A stretch of DNA of 64,000 nucleotides, from positions 1,724,372 through 1,788,371 of the forward strand of contig VUYV01000069.1 of NCBI GenBank assembly GCA_008711295.1. Reading direction: 5' to 3'. Positions within the stretch are counted from its first letter, which is position 1. Each line of letters starts with the position of its first letter. The position numbers were made by a program, and so were the translations under genes. A model generated the notes under the pieces. It was given only the letters and a program-made list of their open reading frames with translations, made no database searches and was not told the origin of the DNA. This document shows positions 1-13,000 of the stretch, piece after piece. This DNA is from Anarhynchus alexandrinus (Eukaryota > Chordata > Aves > Charadriiformes > Charadriidae).

Positions 1-178
1 AGAGCACTGGAACAGGCTGCCCAGGGAGGTTGTGGAGTCCCCTTCTCTGGAGATTTTCAAGACCCGCCTGGATGCAGTCCTGAGTAATGTGCTCCAGGCA
101 ATCCTGCTTTAGCAGGGGAGTTGGACTAGATGATCTCTAGAGGTCCCTTCCAACTCTGAAAATTCTGTGATTCTGTGA
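1..178 (+). mobile_element. CR1 LINE, 3' terminal fragment
   Basis: This is the 3' end of a chicken-repeat-1 (CR1) non-LTR retrotransposon, continuing beyond the left edge of the window. It begins inside the last coding part of ORF2, at the stretch that normally encodes 'tryptophan/glutamate-arginine-leucine-proline' before the stop. It runs through the short 3' UTR and ends in two ATTCTGTG units at about 162-177, the diagnostic CR1 3' terminus. CR1 has no poly(A) tail, and none is present. The coding part carries stops, so it is a dead copy. Confidence 0.95.
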
Positions 179-900
179 AAAGAGTGAGCTTGGCAGACAC
201 CTGAAAGAACCACCATAGATGCTGTACTGGATCTGAGGAACCTAAAATCTGCAGTGAAGCCTTGGGCCAAAAGTAAATCAGGTTGATGCATGAAAGCCCG
301 GAAGTATCCAGCCCCAGGAGAGACCAGACTGGCTGCTTTTGCAGGTCATGGGGATCCTGGACATTGTGACTTGTTGAGCTTGACAGCCAGCCTTTCTTCA
401 GCCATCAGTGATATTCAAAGATTCACAGGGAAATAAAAAAAAAAAAAAGGCAGTTTGCTTGATCAAGTTTGGTTTAAAATCAACAACTGGAGGAGATGTT
501 TTTTTCAGCTATTTTTTTTTTCTTGTTTCAATGTTATCAACACAGAATTTAACCTTACAACAAAAGGTCTACTTCATGGTAATGTTTTAACTTGTATGAT
601 GATACCACCTAGAAAAACTAACAAAAAATTAGTTTGCACTCTGCTCTTTTGCACAAACACAGGACGCAGCTCATGCTCTTCACGACAGATAGACAGGTAT
701 AGTGATCAGGAGGACAAAATGCTCTAGGAAGTTATATTACTCTCACACTTCAGTAAGTAATTGTGTGGAGTTAAGCTGTGCTAAGAGTTACACATAAGTC
801 AATGACTGCTCACAGTTCTTTTTACGTTATTATGTACAGCAACATGTGTGAGAGACTACTAGAAGCCTCTTATATTTCTTGAGATATATCCCAACTTCAT

Positions 901-966
901 TGAATATCTAGCTATATCAGTAGTATATCTATATATATATATGAATATCTAGCTATATCAGTAGTA
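901..966. repeat. Two-copy tandem duplication, 41-bp period
   Basis: The 25-base word beginning TGAATATCTAGC occurs at 901-925 and again, identical, at 942-966. A TA-rich spacer lies between the copies. This is a local duplication by slippage or unequal exchange. Confidence 0.9.
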
Positions 967-2275
967 AGTACTAGCAAATGTTCTTGCAAAACTTTTGAGA
1001 ATCAACATGTAAGGTTTTACAAGACTAGTGTATTTCATACATTTTGAATTTGTGAATCCTTTCACATCAACTTCTAGTAGGCATTTCTTGATATGCAACA
1101 GTCACAAAAGCAGCTGCCAGACACAATATATGATGTTTAACTTGTCATTAATGAATGCGAAATTATTATAGACATGTAATGCAGGGCATGCATTCCCAGC
1201 CAGGTGACAGTCACCTAAAGTTAGGTGTTACAATGTTAAATTTTAAGAGGCCAAATCCTGTACTGGAGCATGTCCTAAAGGATCTTTGACATTATAATAT
1301 TTAACTGAGCTTACCAGCCTAGGATCCAAATAACCTTGTGCATGAGATAGGCTTCAGACTACTTAGTACAATTAAAACCAAGAGATGTTTGGCATGTTTC
1401 CACAGTCTTGGTGAGTTTTGGCCTGCTGGTAATTTAGGAATTTCATGTCATGAAAAAATTAGGGGTACTCAACATAAGCAGTAGTTTTCAAGGGTATTGA
1501 CTGCAGATATGAGCAGTTAATGTTGCAGCTGGGCTCCTAGTATGGATAGATCCAATTTTTCTTTGGGGATCTAGTCTTAAATTGTTGCTGGAAGAGGTTT
1601 GGTAAATTCTATAATAACCAAGAAAAAGTAGACTTTCAAAATGAAGAGCTTTCTCATTGCTCCAAAATCAAACCAATTACTATTTTTTACTGTGTGGTCC
1701 TGAAGTAAAGTTCCATTGAGTATTTGTGTGCTTGTTTGAAATTAAAAATATTAAAAAAACCTAACGTATAGTAACTATTTTTTCTCCACATGAACTTATA
1801 GCAACCACTTTTGCATTATCTTTGTTAGTTATCAGAACTGTTTAACTGCTATAACTTCCAATCTGCAGGTCAAAATATAGCTACAGAAGGCACTAATTTA
1901 GTATTTATAGTCCTATATATATGTAAATTCCAAATAGCACTGAAATTAGAAAAATGTTAGGAGGGTCTTAATTTGAGTATACCCCCTTTCAAAGGGTATT
2001 CTATATTTCCGTCAAGTTAAATATCTATTTTCCTTTTAAAAATTCCCCCAAATTACTTTCCTTGGTTCACTGTAGTTAGAAAATGCATAATACAATTAAA
2101 ATAAATATAGATATAATTTATTTATTTTTTTATGGTATCAGTATGCTTTGGATTGATGGCTTGAGGAAAGTTTAGGGAGATGGAGGATAAAGTTCTAACT
2201 CAATGAAATTACTTATGCAGGCAATTATGATTTGGTCTTAAGTCTATACTTTCCTTAACCACATTCTCAAATTCT

Positions 2276-2340
2276 GAGCTTTCTAAAAGGTGACATTAAC
2301 TTCTTAACTTCTTTAACATTAGAGCTTTCTAAAAGGTGAC
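2276..2340. repeat. Two-copy tandem duplication, 46-bp period
   Basis: GAGCTTTCTAAAAGGTGAC occurs at 2276-2294 and identically at 2322-2340. The intervening CTTCTTAACTTCTTTAAC is itself a short imperfect repeat. Confidence 0.88.
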
Positions 2341-2640
2341 CTACATCTCTGTCAAAAATTCATTTGATTGTAACATTGCTTTTGTGCATAGCTAAACCAA
2401 ATGATTGTCCTAAATTGTATCCTGTTATACCCTTCTTGCTTGCTTGCCTTTGTGCCGTACTGGAGGAAGTTTTCTCTGTGACTGTCAGCTTTGTTGATAA
2501 ATTATTCTTATAGATTTTAGCTCCAAGGGGTAAAATGAACTAAACCAGCACAGGTATCACCATGGTCACAGTAATAAAGAAATATTCTGGAAATACCTTG
2601 AAACATCAAAAATGTGTAATCCAGATATTTTTCCTAACAT

Positions 2641-2713
2641 TATAAAGAAAATGAAGCTTTTTAGCTTTTAGCTAAAGCTAAAGCATTTTAGCTTATAAAG
2701 AAGAAGCTTTTTC
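2641..2713. repeat. Local duplication with imperfect palindrome
   Basis: A TATAAAGAA...AAGCTTTTT word occurs at about 2641-2662 and again at 2694-2712. Between them, at 2661-2681, TTAGCTTTTAGCT faces AGCTAAAGCTAA and could form a hairpin with one bulged base. Confidence 0.7.
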
Positions 2714-4605
2714 AATTTTTTTATTGCTGTATTTATAGCAATCTACATATGAATCTTCCCATTTGTTGATGAGTATTCTGATAATTCAAGAGACTAAATT
2801 CTATGCATTTTATTGCTCTGTTAATGAGAAGCCTACAAATACATTGTTCCAGTCACAATTATACTAGACTATTTAAAAGGAACAACTGGGTTTTTTTTGC
2901 AAAGTAGTGCAACCACTTATGGAACTTAATATCTCATTGTGGGTTTTATTGTTTATTCTTGACATTTTACAGTAAAAACAAAAGTTTAATTTAACGTAAG
3001 TTTAAATGCTACTGACAGCAATTCTTTCCAGGGTTCCCTTTCTTACTGAAAATATCTTTCTAATCAGCTTTTTTTCCTTGTGTCAGCTTTTGATTTTCCT
3101 GAAGTCAGTCTTTCCTGTCTGATTCATAAGCATGTTTACAACATCTTCTTTTCTCACTTTTTACGCTCATCTGTCATTGTTAGGTCTCCTACTGTAATGT
3201 TGTTTAAGCTTATGTGCTGTAGGGTGTATACTCCTTTACTTAAAATTAGAAAAGAAAAAAAAAAGAAATTATACTGGAAAAATGTGGAGACATGGAATGG
3301 ACCATACTTACCATCTGGCGTCTCCTTTGATTCCAGTGCATGCATTAGGGGACAAGGTGCAGAGATGCTCCCTATATTGCAACCTATACCATGTCCTCCT
3401 GCACTACTGAGTAGTGGACCATCTTTTGTAATATTCTCTCTGTTGACATCGAAGGATGTTCTGCCTCATTTGCAGGAGCAAATCTTATCTCTTAAACCAC
3501 AGCTCATCATGAAGTGGGAAGTAGCTCTTTTGCTCTAATGAATGTCACTGAAGTCCACAAAGAAGATATTAAGTTCTATCTTTGGAGGCAGAACAGGAAT
3601 ATACATACAATGTTCAGCAACTCTGAGAGTTGGACATCTTAGCCAGGACACTACAGAGCCCAGAATGACACATAAGATCTTCTAAGGTCGTATTTTTTCA
3701 CTGGCCACTATGTAGACTGAGCTCTGCATTAGATTTGCATTATACTTGAAAATTGAACTCTTCTACTAATAAAAAAAAGATATATCTGAATCTGAAGATA
3801 TCCAAGTTTACCAGTTTGGAACCAACCTGCTTCTTAATGCTCATTTGTGCTCAAGGGAAGTCTACTTCAAATGCATGAAAGATATGTCTATATGAACTTA
3901 TTTATTTTTGCATGTCCAGTTTGTGAGATTATGTGTGTTGCTAAGAGTATGAAAATGCAATAATAAGTTTCTGAGCTACTATGTGGGAGTGGAAAGGGAA
4001 ATTATCAGTAAAACATTGCCCTCTTTGCCCTTCCACCCAAATACGTATTTCTGTATCACTTATAATTTCATGTTAGGAATAGGAACTATATCACTGTTTC
4101 TGTCTTTCAATTAAAAAGACTTTTCTAAATGGAGTGTACTAAATGGACTCTGAAAAGTCCTGAAAAAATACAGTTTAAAAAAAACCCCAAACTACCTCTC
4201 CAACATCTGTCTTGTTTTCTTCTGTGACAGATGGTGCACATTTCTGTTTGGATGAGAAAAATGTCATGTTAAGGAGCATTTCCATGTAACTTTTATTTAT
4301 GCTATTTGGAAACAAGCCCCAATTGACCCAATCAGAAGATTTATACCAAAAAAGCATTACTCCTGTCATGGTCCTCAAACCAGGACAACTCCCAACACTT
4401 ACGAATGTGCAGGGCTGGGAAAAGAATGCGTTGGAATGATTATTTGTGAAGAATGCATGTTCAAAAAACACTGTATAGCCTTTCCCACTCCTCCACCCCA
4501 AACTTTGCTAATTCAAAACCCCTAAATTTTGTTTGCCAAACAGCAGTGGCAACAAAGAGCCTAAAACCAGATTGAGTAAATTCCTTCCTTTTAAGGAATG
4601 CTTCT

Positions 4606-4637
4606 AAGACTTTAAGTCTTAAAGACTTTTAAGTCTT
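4606..4637. repeat. Pair of short palindromes in tandem
   Basis: AAGACTT-T-AAGTCTT at 4606-4620 is followed by AAGACTT-TT-AAGTCTT at 4622-4637. Each has perfect 7-base arms, and the two are near-copies. A further small inverted repeat, TTCCTTTTAAGGAA, lies just upstream. No known site matches it. Confidence 0.85.
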
Positions 4638-6990
4638 TATCAGAAGCTGCATGCTGTGGGTCAGCTGTGAGCATGCCGAACTGCAGTCCAAAAACACTCA
4701 CAGCACTCGGCGGGGTTCTGTTGTATGCTACACTGCAAACATCTGACAGGATGGCAAACTAAGTATGTTTAAATAAACCAGAAGGAATGTCTCAAAAACT
4801 GGCATGCACGTTAAACCAAAACAGCTGGCTGTCCAAATTATTGCTAATTCACTTTTCATAATGACTCTCTTTTTTTGTCTACTGAAACATTTTTTTAATA
4901 ATGCTTATATAGAACCACAGGGGAGATAGAGGAATCGTGTATTGTGGAAAATTCTATTACCGTACCCAGTCCACTTCTCTTATACTGTTCCCTCTAGAAA
5001 ACAACAAAATACTTTCTTGTTTTATAATTTTCTTCTCTTTTACAGTAAGAATTAGATGCTTATCTGGAGAAATAAAATTATAGTGTAAGTTTCATATTTT
5101 TTAAAAAAACATATCTTAATCCTGCTGATGACAAATGCTCTGCTATTCTGGAGGAAGGAAATCAGTATGAAAGCATTATCACCCAGTTTTCTGATTAGTT
5201 GAATATCAGAGATTATGCTCTTGTCAACTATAAGCTTTATTTTGAAAGCATCAGTAAGTGAGCTGGTTGAATACAAACAGATAGAACAGCACCTGCCTGT
5301 CAGATAAGGACGAAAGGTAAGCTTGACTACCACGGGGCATGAGGGGTGCTTTGTTGCACCCAGTTCACTGGCTTGTGTGTTAATGCAAAGACCGATGACA
5401 AATGTTTAAGGCTAATAGCCTTTCACCCAAAGCCATGCATGGGACTGTGTTTAGAGAAGATATAATCTCCAGTATAACTAGAGAGTGTTCTTCTTGTAAA
5501 TGTTCTGTCTTTGCCTCCCCAGTTTTGTTAATATAGACATTTAGGATTGCACACCAAACACCGCATCCTCCCTTTTCTATTGTCGATTCCATTAATATTT
5601 CTATAATCATTCCCCAGCCCTGGACACACTCTGCTCACCTGTGGGTGCTGCTGTGGAGAAGATGAGAGATTTTGTCTTCTTTCCAGACTATTTTGACCAA
5701 TCATCAGTGCAATTCTGTGTTACAGAGAGATCATGAATAGCTGTCCCCTGATCTCCTGAGCATTTCTGACCAATACAATGGGTCTGAAGTTGCTCAAGAG
5801 ACACATTGGTTGGAAATGGGGGTACAGTTGATTCACTGAGTCTATGGCTACCAGAATAACTTTTGCAGCTGTAGGTATCTGTGTATAACCCTGATTTGCC
5901 ATGTTGGACAGAACGGGTTTCCAGCCCACACCAGGATGAGGCAGGCACAAATGTAGCATTTGGAATTATCCTCTTTATATAAGTACCTCTTGGCCATCGG
6001 ACTTATGCCCAACAAGACTCCTGGAAGACCTCTGTTCTTTGGCACATCGCTCCCAGAAAGGGGAGCAGTACACAACAAGGAAGCATATTCCAAACCAATC
6101 CAGACTTCTTCTTCCCTCCTGAAGGACTCCTAGGTAGCCATACTCTGGAACGGACCATTTTTAAAGAACAGCCTTTCTCAGAAAAAAGAAAAACAGAATA
6201 AAGGAAGAAAATAATACATCACTGCTGATGCCAGTCTCAAATTAGTAAATTATATAAGCATGTGCTCGATATCGTGTCTGTTCAGAAATTTGTCCTCACC
6301 TACATGCTTCCACTGAAAGAAGTGTGGTTCTGTTTCATCATTCACCTGTGTTTTTTCCTAGTTAAGGATGAGTCACTGAACTGGCGTTTCAGAGAGAACA
6401 GTATGAAGGAAGGTGATTATCTGGAGAAAAAATGAGGACTCTAAAGAGAGAAACTATTCAAACATCTCTGCATAGTGTCAGTGCAGTACATTACCGGGAA
6501 AATTCCTTATGCTGGCCAAGACTCAATTCAGCATGACAAGCAATAAACCCTATGTAATATTTGAGCTCTAACCTCCTGCTAAAGCCCCCTTCTAATTACC
6601 TAGATATGTCAGGTGGTAAGTCTTGCCACTCTGAATAAATCTGACATCAACAGATTTCTCCTTCTAATTTTTATTTTAATAAGTAAGCCATACAGCAGCT
6701 GTGAAGTTACTGATAATGAATGTTAGGAAATAGGATTACTCAAGTGAGTTAAATCCTTCTGCCTTTTCATTATACGCTATATAATACTCAAAACTCATGT
6801 CCTGAATAGACAGAGAACAAGTAACAGGAACTTACATATTTGATCCCTATGCCTCTAGCTGAGTCACTAAACAATTCTCAGGCAGTATGTGCTTTCTAAG
6901 GGCCATGTTCACGAGAAAACCTGGGACAGCAGTATCTAAATGTGCTTATCTGCATTGCTGTGTTCAGAAACTCTCCAGCAGGTTGTGGGT

Positions 6991-7018
6991 GTTTGTGTGT
7001 GTGCGTGTTTGTGTGTGT
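6991..7018. repeat. GT-rich microsatellite
   Basis: A GTGTTTGTGTGTGTGCGTGTTTGTGTGTGT tract, interrupted by TTT and GC. It is an ordinary imperfect (GT)n microsatellite. Confidence 0.9.
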
Positions 7019-10000
7019 AAGATTATTAAGAGTACGCTGATCTTGTTTTGATTTGATGTAGGTTATTTTTTAGTATCTAGTCACCGATAGTTTGGCACCT
7101 AAAAATCCATGAGACATTTTTGGCTACAGTCCTGCAGAATTTTCATGGGGCTACTTCATACACTTTCTGAACTGCCAAGTTGGCTTACCTGTTGCTCTGG
7201 CATACTTTCTCCTGTTAGAGATATGCTGCTATCGACCTTTTCTTCCCAAATCTATTTGACAATGACACTGGACTGGATCCACAACAACTTCACTTCAATT
7301 TTGACTGCATAGATAAATGAATTTACAGGGTAGCAGGAAGTCTTGTTCCAGTAAAACCAGTAACCTCTTTTCCCTGTTAAGGTCTACTGGGTTAAGTTGT
7401 TGTTTTATCAACAAAGAGATCAGACAAATATGATGCAAAGTCTGCAGCCCTGTCAGTAACTAAAAGTAGAGTAGACATCCAATAAATTATACTGGATTCT
7501 GTTTCATAACAATTCCTGTGTTATTTCTTTATTTATTATCAATAATGGAGCTCAGACTGGTAAACATTTCTGCCTTGATAAAGTGATCTTTGGTTTAGTA
7601 TCGTATCATGTCTTAATTAAAACCTTGTAGCAAATTAACATAGCACATAACAAATAGCTTAAAACAGCTTATAGACTGACCATACAGGGTATTTTTAGGT
7701 GGATAGAGAGCAGTAAGTGGTGCTGTTTCTACTGGAGTTCCATACACAGAACATTTTTATTAATTGTCTATATTAGACAATGTTATGAGCCCTATGATAG
7801 ATATATTTGGAGTGGAATTATAACTAATGAGGAGGACAAGTGATTGGCTATCTGAGTTACTCTGCAACAAATAGTTACAACCTAACAAAAAATTATTTTA
7901 ACACACTTCAGTAAGGGCAACACCAAAGGGAGCAAAGAACTACATCTATATCTACAGAGGAGACTACTGAGGAGACTACCTCAGAAAACAGTGATTCAGA
8001 AAATGACTTGAAATCATCACAGAACCTCCTTGGTGTGACCTTTCAGTCTCATACTGGAGCAAAAGGGCCAATACTGTCCATGAATGCATCAAAGAAGACT
8101 GTCAAGTGAAAGTAGGGAAATGATTTTGACTTAGTATGTGAGAAACAGAAAGACCTCTGCAAGGATGTGTCTACTTCCCATGTCCACGTCCAGACCAATA
8201 TGGAAATACTGAAGATAGTTCAAAGGGACATAAAATTGCTCTGGGAGCCAGAAAACCCATCTTATTACTTGAGGCTTAAAGAGCTCAATCAACCCAGCAT
8301 ATCTGCAGAGACAGTGAAAAGGTGATTTAGCCAGAATACAGGTGCTCATTCAAGTAAGAGAGATGTGAGTGGGGTTGCTCAGTCTTGCAGACAAAGGCAT
8401 AAAAATCTCCAACACTTGGAAGCTGAACTTGGAATAATTCAAGCTTGGAAAAGAAATTAATTTTAAATCAGTAAGAGTAATTAATATAAAAATAGATGTG
8501 AGTGAGACACAGTCCAGCACATAGCATCCAGCTTCTAGGAAAACCGAGCAAGAGAACTTACTCATGAGAGTGTTTTTGCTTTCTGGGTTTTAAATCTAAG
8601 GTACTTCATTACTACTAAAAGAAAGAGGAGAAAGTCTGTATTTTGTAAGAGATATAGGCCCAAAAATGCAGCATTTTGACCAATGATTTCTTTAAAATAG
8701 ACTTAATTTAAAAAAAAAGAAAAGAGAAAAATTCTTCTTTCCAATATTGATGCTGAGTCAAGGGAAAATATGGGTTGTTTGAAGTAAGAATATTCTCCTT
8801 GTACCTCAGTCACAGATCTCAGGGGAGAAGAGGAAGTGGCTATCCACCTTCTACAGTGCATTTTATCACCATCTAGAAATGTCAAGCTTACATTTAAGAA
8901 TCTAGTTCACTGTTTCTCTTCAATTCCACATTCCAGCCCTGGGAATTGGGAAGGCAACCTCCTAAACATGAAGTGAGTATGAACTGATGCTGTGTTCAGT
9001 CTGCTGAAAGCAACCAGGCGGCAGTAAGAGATGAAAGATCATGCTGGGATGTTAACTCTTGAAATGTTTTCACTGGGAGACAACTTAAATGTCACCTCTT
9101 TGCTTCAGAGGATGGTTTATATATCATTGTTACCAACAGAGTTTTTTCCATGCAGAGTTTTATGTGGGAGAAGCAGACAGATATTCTTCAGTCTGGCACA
9201 GGAATTTGTAACTTTCCTTAAGCTTCATATTTACTGGAATTTATAGCTCTGGTTTGATTTATTTTATTTGCTATTTGACTCAAAAAGGCTGATGTGAGTG
9301 TGCCCACTTTGTTAGTAGACTTAGTTTACTCCAGATTTAGGTTAATTCTCACAAGGAAGCAGTGATGCAATTGAGAGAAATATGGGTTAGCAGAATTTAT
9401 GTAACTTGAGCATTTACCCATGTACAAAACAGACGAGTTTATCTGGTTTACTTTGTTTGCATTACAGTCCAGTTTTTATGATATGGGACAAATGATTTTG
9501 TTGTACAAATCAAATATGGTCACAGCTCATTAGACTTCCCTTAGATATCTACAAATTCTCTCAATATAAAGAAGCAATATCCAGAAATGAATAATGGAAA
9601 GACAAAAGAAAGGGAAAAAGTAAAGTCTGGAAAAAAAAGATTATTCTTGGTAAAAAAAGAACAGCAGGGAGAAAAAGTATCTCCTGAGACTGTTGAACTC
9701 CGCAACCTTTAGTAGGAGGTAGTTCTTATATTCCTATATGTCATTGCAGAAGAAGATGAAGACCAACTCTAGTCTCTCCTGTTTCTCAAGCAGAACTCAG
9801 CTTGAAAAAGGTAATCGTTCCACTTCTCTGACATCCCATCTCTGCAGACTCCTGAAGGCATATATGTTCTTTCTTGAAGAGTTTCTCACTCATGTGAAAA
9901 ACCATATGTGAAATACCATGTACTTAGCTGAATCCTGCTATGTATCTGATTCTCATCTGATGAATCACTATTACTACCACCGTAAAGCCACATAGCCCTT

Positions 10001-13000
10001 TCGTTATCAGACTTGTAAAAGAAGCTTCAAGACAACCTACCTAGCTACGCTGACTATTATAATCTCCAGAAAGACCTGTTTTGTTCAAGCATATTTGGAA
10101 ACTTTGCTTGTTCTTCCTGGACAGAAGTTAAGCCAGAATCTTTTTTTTTCTTGTGCATCTTTTCTGTGGAGAAAGCTAAGCAATTGTTGGGTTGGGATTT
10201 TTTTTTCAGTTTAGGTTATTAAACAGCAGAGGCAGGTAACAAGCATCAAAGATGACCACTAACTCAAAGAAAGAGTGAAAAATTTAAGCACAGGAGCACA
10301 TGATAAAACTAAAAAATACAGTAATATAAATGATCTCCAAGAAGTTTGATTTCCAGGACTGCTGCAGCTTATGATTGAATGGCACAGACTGGTATCTGGG
10401 ATGGTTTCGCATTGCTGAAGAATTTATCCTCTGTATGGATTCTGTCATGATGAAGAGGGTACAAAATCTTCCTGTGACCTCTCTGTCAGTCAGAGCTGCT
10501 GTTCTCTATCCCTCCATTCCTTTTTTGTTGAAATTTGCAAAAGGTTTCAATGGTTGTTGTTGAAGGTTAGGACACATTAAAAGGAATGGTAGGAGAAAGA
10601 ATTAGAACACAACAATATTTTCAGTTTTTTTAGAGACTGTGTTGACAGTCTAAGAAAAGGTTTTTGCTCTCACCATATTTACTGAAGTCTTTATTATATC
10701 TTCAATTTGTGGTTGCATTACTCCTGTAGCAAAATGACGGATTTGGAGCTTACAATAAAATCGTACCCAGTTTTATTGCTGTGCTGACTGTGTATCTCAC
10801 CTATGTCAACTCCAGTAGGTTGAATAATTATTTAAGAACTACTTACCTTATTTAGTTATGATAAACATCAGATCTTTGTTGAATATCTGCAACAGAGAAG
10901 ATACTGGCAAGAAAAGTAAATTTACAGATACATCGTTATTGGAACTAACTATTGCTCATCTGAAAATTAGAGGCCTTTTCCAGCAACTGAGGATTATCTA
11001 AATGATCTTGCTGTTAATGTTTATTGATTCAGATTGAACCCAACACTAACAGTTGGATAGAAATTAAAGTTGGCTTCTCTATGCAACAGCAGATATCTCA
11101 CCTATTGTATGCTTAAAGTATTACAATTACAATTTTGGAATTCTTCCAAAAGACAGTTAATTAACATTACTTCCATTTACATAATGTTGCTTTCTGTCAT
11201 ATTGCTTGCTTACAGTGCTCTGTTATAACTGCAAAACTCTAACTGAATGTATTCAACTTCTGCCTTTTAACATATGAATTCTGGCCAACTGTTTGCTTCA
11301 GCCATTTGCTGCTCATTTTTCATATGATGTGGCTAGTCACGTGAATCACATGATATTGTTTCTGCTTGGTAACTCAGGGAATTTTTCAGAACACCGAATG
11401 ATGGATTTTTACTACAGGACTTTCTTAAGAAAAGCTACCATATTTTCCAAATTAATGAATAACTTTAGAATCACCTGGTTAAGTATCCAAGAAATTAGAG
11501 AACATGACTAACAATTCCAGGAATATAATACATGTTAAGTTTTAATTCACAGATATATATTTATACTATGATTAACTTATTCATACATCTTAAGCTTAGT
11601 AAATGCAACAACTTATTCGTCAGTAGAAGATTACCTGAAAAGCTTTTTAAATTCACACAGTACTAGGCACAATCTTTTATGCTTTGCCTAGACAAGATTT
11701 GGGAAATGCCTAGCTGAGATCCTGTTGTTTTACTTTACAGGGGCAAGAAGGTGTTAAAGACTGAATGACATTCTTCTTTTTGTACTGCACTTGCAGTTCA
11801 TTTATTTCTCTTAACCATGAAAAGCAATTATGAGTTCCAAATATTAAAACTGTGCAGATCTACAGTAATTACTGTCAGTGGGTCTAAGTTCTTTAGAAAG
11901 ATCAAAGTGACAATATGTAATTTCCTGATTAAAAAAAAATCATTTCTGCTTCCAGTGAAAATAAACATTGTGCTAGTGCCAAGTGAGTATTGAAATAATT
12001 ATTCATAAAGGAAGCATTTTAAAAGAGCTCAGACTCAGTGAAGAAAACCAGCATTTTTCCTGAAAATTCAAAGCCAATCACACACAAAGTGGTGAGAAAG
12101 AATATAATACATTTTTAGATTCATGCTTTTTTTACCTTGACATTGTGTATGCTAGAAATTATAATAGTGAGTTATGAAATATGTGTATATTTCTCCCTTT
12201 AAAAACATTCATTTTACTCCAATGTACATTCAAATGAATCTTTGGGAATTGAAATTGTCACAATAGACCACTAAGCCTTTCAAAAATAATTGTAAAGGAA
12301 AGGTGTTTCAGAACATGTTAACATGTTCTACTGCTGCTCTCAAATATTCAACAGGTTGAGGCAAACTATTGTTGCAAGACAAATATTTATATATATGGAT
12401 ATCTTTTTGCAGCAAAGATGAGTCAAGATAAAAATGCATTCCTAGCTGTGCAGCTGTACAATTGCAAAAAAAAAATAAGAGAAAATTTAGTGTCCAGTAC
12501 TAAGATTCTGATTTGTTAGCATTTTACATCAGTTTAATATAGGGCCAAAAAATTAAGTCATAGTCAGGGAATATTGGACCCAATGCCAAATTTAGTTGGT
12601 ACACTTACATTTTTTATGCATGTAACCTGAAAGAGTTAAGTGTTTTCATAAATAAAACTGGATGCTGAGCTGCTAAATATAGCCTCTAGAGAAGTGAAGG
12701 AAGGAAAATAAGTTTCCTTAGAGATATGAGCTGGTCCAATATAGAATAAGATTTCAAAAGGTTATCCGCTGTTACATTTCACATCTTTTTCTGAAAAATG
12801 TGACATTGTAAAGATTAATTTTAGAATCCAAAGAAAATAAGGATTATGCAGCCGTAATTATTATGTATCAGAATATAAAGATGCATTCCTATCCATTTGC
12901 TCCCTTCCTTTTCTCACCTTCAGATTTTGGAATGCTATTGAACATTTACCAGATTTGTCAGAGGAGGACATCTGGAAAAATATTAAATTTGCACAGAAAG

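Larger units (their letters stand above)
179..5000. other. AT-rich unique DNA, no gene seen
   Basis: I see no recognisable gene, RNA or mobile element here. The stretch has runs of A and T and several small local duplications listed separately. The longest open frame, at 3080-3538 on the plus strand, has 152 codons. Its first half is rich in Phe, Ser and Lys as expected from AT-rich DNA, and I do not recognise it. I treat it as chance. Confidence 0.6.

Noticed and set aside
3080..3538. The longest gap-free open frame outside repeats (152 codons, plus)
   Set aside because: In 64 kb of AT-rich DNA one frame of this length is not surprising. The first half is Phe/Ser/Lys noise, and no family or splice context supports it.
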